The position numbers and the translations under genes are program-made. This document shows positions 26,542 to 34,730 of a stretch of 38,600 bases of DNA, one piece after another. The first letter of the stretch is position 1. Each line of letters opens with the position of its first letter. This DNA is from Acidimicrobiia bacterium (GTDB taxonomy: Bacteria > Actinomycetota > Acidimicrobiia > Acidimicrobiales > Aldehydirespiratoraceae), in the NCBI GenBank assembly GCA_021296315.1, contig JAGWAO010000005.1:44514-83113 (forward strand), given 5' to 3'. Under the pieces are notes generated by a model that had not been told where the DNA came from, searched no databases, and was given only the letters and a program-made list of their open reading frames with translations.

Positions 26542-27459
26542 TCACCCGAACGCCGGAAGGACGTGCTCGCTGAAGAGCCTGGCTTGTTCTGGGATATCGA
26601 AGATGGGATCAAGCAGCACGAGGTCCAATCCCTGCTCCACCATCGGAGCCAACCCGGCCACACACGCATCCGGATCGCCGATCACCGCGCAGCGAGGCAC
26701 CAGCCCCGCGTCCCCGTAGACATCGGCAGACCAGCCCGCGAACCGTTCTTTCGCCCGGTCGATCCGACCGTCGACGACGACATGGGCAAATGCGCGCTTG
26801 GACAGCGGGAAGGCCTTGCCCCGCTCGCCGACCGTCTCGAGGTGCCGGCGCAACACCGCCAACGCCCGGGCGAAGGTCTCGGCCGTGGACGAGCCCCGGC
26901 CCATCCATCCGTCACCCATTCGGGCGGCTCGTTCCAACGAGGCTGCTCCCTCACCGCCGAACCAGATCGGCGGCCCCGGCTGCTGGAGTGGCTTCGGCCC
27001 GACGTCGACCTCGGCGAAGCGCCACGCCTCTCCTTCCCATACGACCGCTCCGTCCTCCCAGCACCGCTTGATCAAGCGGATCTGCTCCTCGAACAGCGCG
27101 GGCCGGTTACGTCCCACCCCGAAGGCTGCGTCCGCAGGTCGACGATCCCCGATCCCCACCCCGAGGATCACGCGGCCACCGGAAAGGTGGTCGATCGTGG
27201 CCGCGGCTTGAGCGAGCACGACGGGATTGCGCCACGGCATGACCAGCACGGAAGTGCCCAGTTGCACCGATGTGGTGACGGCCGCGGTGAAGCTCAACAG
27301 CGTCAACGCCTCCAGCGTCGATGGCGTGGCCAGCCCGTCCCCCACCCAGAGACTGTGATAAGCGAGATCCTCGGCCCGCCTGGCCACCTCGGTGACGGCC
27401 GCCACATCGAATGGCCCCGCGTCCAGCGTCTGCGGGACTGCTAGGCCGAACTGGATCAT
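26542..27459 (-). CDS. LLM-class (F420/flavin-dependent) oxidoreductase
   Basis: MIQFGLAVPQ, RAEDLAYHSLWVGDGL, VMPWRNPVVLAQAAATIDHLSGGRVILGVGIG, PPIWFGGEG. Confidence 0.92.
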   Translation of the reverse strand: MIQFGLAVPQTLDAGPFDVAAVTEVARRAEDLAYHSLWVGDGLATPSTLEALTLLSFTAAVTTSVQLGTSVLVMPWRNPVVLAQAAATIDHLSGGRVILGVGIGDRRPADAAFGVGRNRPALFEEQIRLIKRCWEDGAVVWEGEAWRFAEVDVGPKPLQQPGPPIWFGGEGAASLERAARMGDGWMGRGSSTAETFARALAVLRRHLETVGERGKAFPLSKRAFAHVVVDGRIDRAKERFAGWSADVYGDAGLVPRCAVIGDPDACVAGLAPMVEQGLDLVLLDPIFDIPEQARLFSEHVLPAFG

Positions 27460-27474
27460 GCGACTACCGAGAGA

Positions 27475-28485
27475 TCAGGCAAAGGAGATCCCGTGGCGCC
27501 TGAGCATCCGGCGATACTCGATCGAGCCCGCGTCCGCCACTTTCACATGCAACTCTTCGGAAAGATCGGTAGGCACCATCTCCGGCCTCTGGGTGACTAT
27601 TACCCTGCGATCCTGGCTCTCCAGCAGGTCATTGAACGCGATGTACTTGTCGTCGGGCTCGTTCTGATCATAATCTCGCGACTCGAAGAGCCAGAAGCCG
27701 CACTTGTCGCTCTGGATCGGATTGGTGGCAAAGAACAAAGCGACTCTGCCGCGCTCTGAGAAGATGCGCACAGTGAAGACGAATGGAAAGTCCACCCGGG
27801 TCTCGTGGCGGATCCTGTCGCCCTCCTCCGCGAAGGTCTCAGCGGCAGGCGGAAGTTCCTTGTAGAACATCGTCCACACTCCACCGTCATCCACCCGTGT
27901 CTCATACGGCTTGATCACCGATGAATTGGGATCGTCCGGATCGCCGAGCAAACCAGGATGAGCGAAGTCCAGGTGAGCAATGTCGAGCGAATTCTCACAG
28001 AGTCTTCCCGGACTGGCATCCCAGTCTCCGTAGTACTTCGACCAGGTATGGAATTCTGGATCCGCATACTCGGGATACTCGGGTATAGGTAGCTTGGGCT
28101 CCTCCATCGCGACCCACACCAGCCCGTACCTCTCCTCAGCACGATATGCGATAGCTCGTGCACGAGACGGAATGTGTTGGGCATCTCGCGGCTGCGACGG
28201 AATGTAGACGCACTTGCCGTTCGTGTTGTATACCCATCCATGGTATGGGCACTGAATGCAGCCGTCGTCTGTCACCCAGCCAAGCGATAGGCGTGTGCCT
28301 CGATGAACACAGATATCGGAGAAGGCATGAACTTGGCCCTCTGACCGGAACAACACCAGATCCTCACCCAGCAGCGTCACGCCAATAGGCTTGTCCCTCA
28401 CATCATCGGATGCCGCACACGCTTGCCAATAGCATCGGACAGGGGTTAGGTCAGGTGCGGCTACTGCAGGAGCAACGGCAGTCAT
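27475..28485 (-). CDS. Rieske oxygenase alpha subunit (RHO6)
   Basis: CVHRGTRLSLGWVTDDGCIQCPYHGWVYN; ENSLDIAHLDFAHPGLLG. Confidence 0.93.
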   Translation of the reverse strand: MTAVAPAVAAPDLTPVRCYWQACAASDDVRDKPIGVTLLGEDLVLFRSEGQVHAFSDICVHRGTRLSLGWVTDDGCIQCPYHGWVYNTNGKCVYIPSQPRDAQHIPSRARAIAYRAEERYGLVWVAMEEPKLPIPEYPEYADPEFHTWSKYYGDWDASPGRLCENSLDIAHLDFAHPGLLGDPDDPNSSVIKPYETRVDDGGVWTMFYKELPPAAETFAEEGDRIRHETRVDFPFVFTVRIFSERGRVALFFATNPIQSDKCGFWLFESRDYDQNEPDDKYIAFNDLLESQDRRVIVTQRPEMVPTDLSEELHVKVADAGSIEYRRMLRRHGISFA

Positions 28486-28907
28486 TGATGCGCCTCCTTA
28501 GGTTCTGACATAAACTCGTCGAATTCAGCTTGATTGGCTGGATGGAGCCATACTTCAGAGAACTTTCCATCACGAAAGTGATAGATGCCGATCTGGTTCC
28601 AGTCAAAGCGTCGACCGTTCCGGACGGCATGTTCGTGGTAGAGGATTATTCCGTGGTCATCGTTTCCGAGAATGTCGTGGATCTCCACCTGGAAGGTTCC
28701 ATCGGTCAAGTCGTCAATCTTGTTCATCATGGTCATGATCTCATCACGACCGCGATAGCTGCCAGCTACCGGGCTGGTTCCGTCATAGTGAATGACCAGA
28801 TCGTCTGTCCAGTACTGGTAGACCGTTTCCCAGTCTCGCTCACGGAAGGCGTTCACTACGGTCCGCAGTGTTGTTACATGCGGATGCTCCATGATCGTCT
28901 CCTCCAT
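28482..28907 (-). CDS. SnoaL/NTF2-fold small protein
   Basis: TLRTVVNAFRERDWETVYQYWTDDLVIHYDGTSPVAGSYRGRDEIMTMMNKID...; overlaps the start of RHO6. Confidence 0.83.
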   Translation of the reverse strand: MEETIMEHPHVTTLRTVVNAFRERDWETVYQYWTDDLVIHYDGTSPVAGSYRGRDEIMTMMNKIDDLTDGTFQVEIHDILGNDDHGIILYHEHAVRNGRRFDWNQIGIYHFRDGKFSEVWLHPANQAEFDEFMSEPKEAHQ

Positions 28908-29025
28908 CTTGCCGGTGGCCGGGCGAACGCCTGGCGCTACCGCCTGCTGAGAGTCCCCCTTCGGCGAGCCTCGTTCACGGGCGGCCGGGGCTCAACCTAG
29001 GCGAAACCGGCGACCGCCGCAAACC

Positions 29026-31011
29026 TCAGACGATTGTCACCCCCACCGAGGCCATCTCCTCTAGAGCCGCCGCGGTGGAATCCGGAGCGACCCCTGCACA
29101 GTGCGCGACCAGGACAGCCGTATCGAACCCGGCCTCGGCCGCGGCCAGTGCGGTGGCTCGAACGCAGTAGTCGGTGGCGATGCCCACTACGTCCACCGCC
29201 TCGACGCCGCGCTCCGCGAGCCAGTCCCGAAGCCCCACACCCTCACTCGATCCGGCAACGCCCTCGAAGCTGCTGTAGCCGCTGCTGTACTGACCCTTGA
29301 GGAACACCTCGTCCAGCGCTACCTGCAGGTTCGGCGAGAACGCGGCGCCCTGCGTGCCGGCCGCGCAGTGCACCGGCCACGACGTCACAAAGTCGGGGTT
29401 GGTGCCCGACGCGGCGTAGTGCTCCCCAGGGTCGATGTGCCAGTCCTTGGATGCGATGACATAGTCGTAGCGGCCTTCGGCTCTGTCCAGGCCGACCAGA
29501 TCGGTGATGGAGGCGGCCACCGCGTGCCCGCCCTCCACCGCCAGCGACCCGCCCTCACAGAAGTCGTTCTGCACGTCCACGATGATCAGCGCCTTCTGCA
29601 TCGCGTCTCCTCCTCCATCGGTCTGCTGGGCCTGCTCCGCCTGCCTGGACCGCCCTTCCGCTCCGTTCGATGATTCTGTCGCGGCGGGCGACTCCATTCC
29701 CACCCATTCGGTGGGTATGGCCGGGGAGCGCCGGGGATGCGGAACCCGATCCTCTCCACGTAGACCCTGGCGGCGCTCCGCACAGCGACGGCGAGCGGCG
29801 GCGGGGTCGTCCTGCCAAGCCCGCTCGCCGGCGGCCACCAGCACGACCTGTGGGTCGTGGGCGTCTGCGGGCCCGGTGTCGCCTACGGGCGACAGCACCT
29901 CCGCCTTCCAGTAGCCGTCGGCATCGACGGTGCGATGCACCTGCTTGCGACCACCCACGGTGGTCTTGCCCGGCGACAACTTGCCCACCGCCCGCAAGGG
30001 CGCGCCGGCGCCCGCGCCGTCTGCGATGGCCACCAGCTTGTACACCACCGAAGCGGTGGGATGACCCGACCCGGTGACCAGGCTGGTGCCCACGAGATAG
30101 GCGTCTATGGGGGCAGCCGCCTCCTCCAGCTCAGCCACGCGGAACTCGTCGAGATCCCCGCTGGCCACGATCCGGCAGCCCTCCGCGCCGAGCGAGTCGA
30201 GCAAGGTCCGGGCGCGGATGCTGGCCGCCAGCAGGTTGCCGCTGTCGATCCGCACTGCGCCGATGTCATACCCCACTACCTGCACCGCCCGGCGGATGCC
30301 CTCCAGCACGTCGAAGGTGTCGACCAGGTAGGTGGAGCCGGTGCCGAGAGCATCTCGTTGGGCCCTGAACGCGGTGCGCTCGTCGGCGTGGGCCAGCACG
30401 AAGGCGTGGGCGGTGGTGCCCCCGGTGGGGATGCCGTAGCGCCGGCCCGCCTCCAGGTTGGACGTGGTGTCGAAGCCGCCGATGTGGGCCGCACGGGCCG
30501 CGGCCACGGCCGCGTCGGGATCGGCGCGGCGGCCGCCGCCTTCGATGAGAAGGCGACCGTGAGCCACATCGCGCACCCGGGCCGCAGCGGAGGCGACCGC
30601 GCAGTCGTAGTTGAGGATCGACAGCACGACCGTCTCGAGAACCACGCACTCGGCGAACGTGCCCTCAACGGTCAGCACCGGCGAGTAGGGAAAGAACAGC
30701 TCGCCGTCGGGGTAGCCGGTGACGTCGCCACTGAAGCGGTAAGACCGCAGCCATTCGACTACGTCGGGATCGGACACGACGCCCGCGCCGACGAGATGGT
30801 CGACAGCCTCGTCGTCGAAGCGGAAACGTTCGATGGCGTCGATGATGCGGTCAGCTCCGGCTACGACGCCATAGGCACGTCCCGCCGGCAGCCGCCGGGC
30901 GAACGCCTCGAAGACGGCCCGGCGTTCGGCGATGCCGGACTGAAGGGCCGAGGCCACCATCGTGATCTCGTAGTGGTCGGTCTTCAGGGCCACAGAGGCA
31001 CCGCGATCCAC
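29026..31011 (-). CDS. Nicotinate phosphoribosyltransferase - nicotinamidase fusion ORF (PncB-PncA)
   Basis: N-terminal LKTDHYEITMVASAL...FDTTSNLEAGRRYGIPTGGTTAHAFV...KLSPGKTTVGGRKQVHR; C-terminal MQKALIIVDVQNDFCEGGSLAVEGG...ASKDWHIDPGEHY...GIATDYCVRATALAA in the same frame; internal ATG at 29601. Confidence 0.88.
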   Translation of the reverse strand: MDRGASVALKTDHYEITMVASALQSGIAERRAVFEAFARRLPAGRAYGVVAGADRIIDAIERFRFDDEAVDHLVGAGVVSDPDVVEWLRSYRFSGDVTGYPDGELFFPYSPVLTVEGTFAECVVLETVVLSILNYDCAVASAAARVRDVAHGRLLIEGGGRRADPDAAVAAARAAHIGGFDTTSNLEAGRRYGIPTGGTTAHAFVLAHADERTAFRAQRDALGTGSTYLVDTFDVLEGIRRAVQVVGYDIGAVRIDSGNLLAASIRARTLLDSLGAEGCRIVASGDLDEFRVAELEEAAAPIDAYLVGTSLVTGSGHPTASVVYKLVAIADGAGAGAPLRAVGKLSPGKTTVGGRKQVHRTVDADGYWKAEVLSPVGDTGPADAHDPQVVLVAAGERAWQDDPAAARRRCAERRQGLRGEDRVPHPRRSPAIPTEWVGMESPAATESSNGAEGRSRQAEQAQQTDGGGDAMQKALIIVDVQNDFCEGGSLAVEGGHAVAASITDLVGLDRAEGRYDYVIASKDWHIDPGEHYAASGTNPDFVTSWPVHCAAGTQGAAFSPNLQVALDEVFLKGQYSSGYSSFEGVAGSSEGVGLRDWLAERGVEAVDVVGIATDYCVRATALAAAEAGFDTAVLVAHCAGVAPDSTAAALEEMASVGVTIV

Positions 31012-31051
31012 GACTCAACGCTACCCGAGCAGTTCATGGGCGCTACGCGTG

Positions 31052-31148
31052 AGAGGCCGAGAGGTCAGGCCTCGCCTCGTGGAAGTACGCGAGGGACTCA
31101 GCGAGGCCGTGGCCCGAGCGGCCCGTGAGCGAAGCGAACAAGAGCGGG
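31052..31148 (-). repeat. Interspersed repeat, copy D
   Basis: Reverse complement CCCGCTCTTGTTCGCTTCGCTCACGGGCCGCTCGGGCCACGGCCTCG...CTCGGCCTCT. Confidence 0.85.
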
Positions 31149-31178
31149 GAAACAGAGTGCTCCGTAGGCTCGCTTCCG

Positions 31179-33077
31179 ATGATGAGCGCGTGGGGAGTCA
31201 TGCACTCCATGTCGGCCGACCGCTCGGGGCTGGAGGGCAAGAAGATCACGGCCGGCACCCGGCGCCGTGTCTGGGACTTCGCCCGTTCCTACCGCCTGTC
31301 GATCGTCGCGTTCATCGGCACCGTCATCGCCTCAACGTTCCTCGGCCTGCTGCCTCCGCTGGTGATCCGGGAGATCTTCGACTCGGCCATCGCCGAGAGT
31401 GACGGCGGCTATCTGAACCTGCTCTTCGGCGTGCTGATCGCGGCAGCCGTCGGGGAGGCGCTGCTGTCGCTGGTGGAACGCAGACTCAGCGCCAACATCG
31501 GCGAGGGCCTGATCTTCGACCTTCGGCTGAGGCTGTTCGACCACGTGCAGCGCATGCCGCTGGCGTTCTTCACCCGCACCCAGACCGGCACACTGGTGAG
31601 CCGGCTCAACAACGATGTCATCGGGGCCCAGAGGGCCTTCACCGGCACGCTCGGCACGGTGGTGGCCAACATCATCACCCTGGCCGGGACGCTGATCGCC
31701 ATGTTCGTGCTGGAATGGCGGCTCACCCTGCTGGCAGTGGTGATCCTGCCCGTGTTCGTGCTGCCGGCCCGGCGGGTGGGACGGGGCCTCCAGGCGATCA
31801 CCCGGGAGGGCATGAACCTCAACGCCTCGATGAACAACACCATGACCGAGCGGTTCAATGTGGCCGGAGCCCTGCTGGTGAAGCTGTTCGGCCGCCACGA
31901 CGATGAAGCGGCCGACTTCTCCGATCGGGCCGGTCGGGTGCGTGACATAGGAGTCCGCAGCGCCATGTACTCGCGGGTCTTCCTCATCGCGCTGACCCTG
32001 GTGGGCGCGGTGGGAACGGCCATCGTCTACTGGCTGGGCGGCCACCTCGCCATCGACGGCACGCTCACCGCGGGAACGCTGGTGGCGCTGGGCCTGTACA
32101 CGGTGCGCATCTACGTTCCCCTTACGAGCCTGTCCAACGCCCGGGTCGATGTGATGTCGGCCTTCGTGAGCTTCGAGCGGGTGTTCGAGGTGCTCGACAC
32201 CCCCAACCCGATCATCGACAGCCCCGGCGCCCGCGATCTGCACCAGCCGGTGGGCCGGGTCGAGTTCCGGGGCGTGAACTTCGCCTACCCGACAGCGGAC
32301 TCCACGCCCGAGTCCTTGGGCGTCGCCGCGACCTCCTCCGCGGACGGCGCGGCACCCGTCGAGGTGCTGTCCGGCATCGACCTGGACATCTCGCCGGGCC
32401 AGATGGTCGCGGTAGTGGGCCCGTCGGGTTCGGGCAAGACCACGCTGGTGTCGCTGGTGCCCCGGCTCTACGACATCACCGACGGTGAGGTGCTGGTCGA
32501 CGGCATCGACGTGCGCGACCTTACGCAGGCTTCGCTGCGGACCGCCATCGGCACCGTCACCCAGGATCCCCACCTGTTCCACGACACGGTGGCCGCCAAC
32601 CTGCGCTACGCCCGGCCCGATGCCACTGATGCCCAACTGGCTGAAGCCTGCCGGGCGGCCCGCATCCACGATGTGATCGCGGCCCTCCCCGACGACTACG
32701 CCACGGTGGTCGGCGAGCGGGGCTACCGGCTGTCGGGCGGCGAGAAGCAGCGACTGGCCATCGCCAGGATGCTGCTCAAGGATCCGGCCATCGTCATACT
32801 CGACGAGGCCACATCGCACCTCGACACCGAGAACGAGGCCCTCGTGCAGGAGGCTCTGACCGAGGCCCTGCGGGGCCGCACTTCGCTGGTTGTGGCCCAT
32901 CGCCTGTCCACCATCGTCGACGCGGATGTGATCGTGGTGCTCGACAACGGCCGGATCACCGAGTTGGGCACCCACGACGAACTGCGCCTCGCCGGAGGGC
33001 TGTACGCCGAACTGTACGAGGGCCTGCTGCGGGCCGAGATCGCCCAGCGGCCAGAGGCCGAGCGGATGGTGCCATGA
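31179..33077 (+). CDS. ABC transporter, fused permease/ATPase (MsbA-like exporter)
   Basis: GPSGSGKTTLVSLVPRLYD, LSGGEKQRLAIARMLLKDPAIVILDEATSHLD; start within the longer ORF from 31125. Confidence 0.92.
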   Translation: MMSAWGVMHSMSADRSGLEGKKITAGTRRRVWDFARSYRLSIVAFIGTVIASTFLGLLPPLVIREIFDSAIAESDGGYLNLLFGVLIAAAVGEALLSLVERRLSANIGEGLIFDLRLRLFDHVQRMPLAFFTRTQTGTLVSRLNNDVIGAQRAFTGTLGTVVANIITLAGTLIAMFVLEWRLTLLAVVILPVFVLPARRVGRGLQAITREGMNLNASMNNTMTERFNVAGALLVKLFGRHDDEAADFSDRAGRVRDIGVRSAMYSRVFLIALTLVGAVGTAIVYWLGGHLAIDGTLTAGTLVALGLYTVRIYVPLTSLSNARVDVMSAFVSFERVFEVLDTPNPIIDSPGARDLHQPVGRVEFRGVNFAYPTADSTPESLGVAATSSADGAAPVEVLSGIDLDISPGQMVAVVGPSGSGKTTLVSLVPRLYDITDGEVLVDGIDVRDLTQASLRTAIGTVTQDPHLFHDTVAANLRYARPDATDAQLAEACRAARIHDVIAALPDDYATVVGERGYRLSGGEKQRLAIARMLLKDPAIVILDEATSHLDTENEALVQEALTEALRGRTSLVVAHRLSTIVDADVIVVLDNGRITELGTHDELRLAGGLYAELYEGLLRAEIAQRPEAERMVP

Positions 33078-34498
33078 GCGGGCTGATCGGCGCCGACCAG
33101 ACCCTGACGGTGGGAGAGCTGGCCCAGGTGCTCCGCTGGACGCTGGACGAGGCCTTCCCGAGCGGGGTATGGGTGGCCGGCGAGATCGACAGCATCACGC
33201 GGGCCCGAAGCGGCCACGTCTACTTCGACCTGGTCGAGCGGCCTGAACACGCCGAACCGGGTGCGCCGCCGGAGGCCTCGGTGAACGTCGTGCTGTTCCG
33301 GGATGACAAGGACCGGGTCAACCAGACGATCAAGCGCCACGGAAACGCCATCCGCATGGCCGATGGCCTGCGGGTCCGCATCCAGGGGATGCTCGACTTC
33401 TACCCGCGTCGAGGGCAGCTCCAGTTGCGGATGATCGCCATCGACCCGGCCCACACGCTGGGAGCGATCGCGGCGGACCGCGAGGCGCTTCTGCGAGCCT
33501 TGGCTGCCGACGGGTCGCTGCGCCGCAACGCGGGAGCCCGGTTGGCACCAGTGCCGCTGCGGTTGGGGCTGGTGACGTCGTTGGGCAGCGCCGCCCACGC
33601 CGACATTCTGCGAGTGCTGGCCGGCAGCGGCTTCGCCTTCCAGGTGTTCGAGACCGACACGCCGGTGCAGGGCGCCGGCGCCCCCGAGTCCATAGCCGCC
33701 GCGATCGGCGCAGCCAGTGCCGGAGTCGATGTCGTGGTGCTGGCCCGCGGCGGCGGCAGCCGCACCGACCTCGTCGCCTTCGACCACGAACTCGTGGCCC
33801 GGGCCATCGCCTCGTGCGAGCGGCCGGTGCTCACCGGGATCGGTCACGAGACGGATCGCAGCGTCGCCGACGAGACCGCCCACACGGCCTGCTCGACGCC
33901 GACGGCCGCGGCGGAGGCCGTGGTGCAACTGGTCGAGGACTGGCTTGAGAGGCTCGACGACGCGGGCCAGTCCATCGCGGTGCGCAGCCGCAGGATCCTG
34001 GCCGCCGCTGAGCACCGCGCCGGCAAGGCAGCCGCCGACACCGTCCGGGGCGCGAGGACCGCATCCCGGCGGGCCGAACGCAACCTCGACACCTCGGCCC
34101 AGCGGGTCGCCCACACCGGGCGGACGGCCACTACGCGGGCCGGGCGTCGATTGGCCGCGGTCTCCTACCGGCTGGCTCAGGCCGGACCCGCGGTCGAGCG
34201 GCGGGCCACCAGCAGGCTCGATCGGGCCTCGGCCCGGGTGTCGGTGGCGGGCCGCCACGAGATCCGCCACGCCCAGCGGCACCTCGACGCCGTCACCGCC
34301 CGGGTGCGGACCCTCGACCCGGCTCTGATCCTGCGCCGGGGATGGTCGCTGACCCGCCGCGACGACGGAACGCTGGTGCGCTCGGTGCAGGACGTGTCAC
34401 CCGGCGATGGCCTCGTCACCCACCTATCCGACGGCACACTTGCCAGTACGATCCGTGCCCGACAAGGCGGTAGCGAGGACCGAACCGATGAGCACTGA
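33074..34498 (+). CDS. xseA: Exodeoxyribonuclease VII large subunit
   Basis: TVGELAQVLRWTLDEAFPSGVWVAGEI, GSAAHADILRVL, VLARGGGSRTDLVAFDHELVARAI, GIGHETDRSVADETAH. Confidence 0.95.
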   Translation: MSGLIGADQTLTVGELAQVLRWTLDEAFPSGVWVAGEIDSITRARSGHVYFDLVERPEHAEPGAPPEASVNVVLFRDDKDRVNQTIKRHGNAIRMADGLRVRIQGMLDFYPRRGQLQLRMIAIDPAHTLGAIAADREALLRALAADGSLRRNAGARLAPVPLRLGLVTSLGSAAHADILRVLAGSGFAFQVFETDTPVQGAGAPESIAAAIGAASAGVDVVVLARGGGSRTDLVAFDHELVARAIASCERPVLTGIGHETDRSVADETAHTACSTPTAAAEAVVQLVEDWLERLDDAGQSIAVRSRRILAAAEHRAGKAAADTVRGARTASRRAERNLDTSAQRVAHTGRTATTRAGRRLAAVSYRLAQAGPAVERRATSRLDRASARVSVAGRHEIRHAQRHLDAVTARVRTLDPALILRRGWSLTRRDDGTLVRSVQDVSPGDGLVTHLSDGTLASTIRARQGGSEDRTDEH

Positions 34499-34730
34499 AG
34501 AGCCCACCTCCGGCTCGGACACAGCCGACGAGCCCGGCTACGCCGCGGCGATGGCCGAACTCGAGCAGATCCTGGAGGAGCTGGAGGGCGAGGATCCTGA
34601 CGTGGACGTTCTGGCCAACCGGGTCGAGCGGGCCGCCACCCTCATCGAGATATGCCGGCGCAGGATCACCAACGCCGGCGTCCAGGTCGAGAGAGTGGTG
34701 GCCGCGCTGGAATCAGACACCGACACGTGA
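34488..34730 (+). CDS. xseB: Exodeoxyribonuclease VII small subunit
   Basis: AAMAELEQILEELEGEDPDVDVLANRVERAATLIEICRRRI; overlaps the xseA end. Confidence 0.93.
   Translation: MSTEEPTSGSDTADEPGYAAAMAELEQILEELEGEDPDVDVLANRVERAATLIEICRRRITNAGVQVERVVAALESDTDT

Noticed and set aside
29857-31128. 423-aa plus-strand ORF antisense to the pncB domain
   Set aside because: Shadow frame of a well-supported gene; ends inside repeat copy D.
31332-32975. 547-aa minus-strand ORF inside the ABC exporter gene
   Set aside because: Antisense to clear Walker A/B and signature motifs; low-complexity composition of a shadow frame.
32723-34282. 519-aa minus-strand ORF antisense to the exporter end and xseA
   Set aside because: Spans two real genes on the other strand; no domain-like motif.
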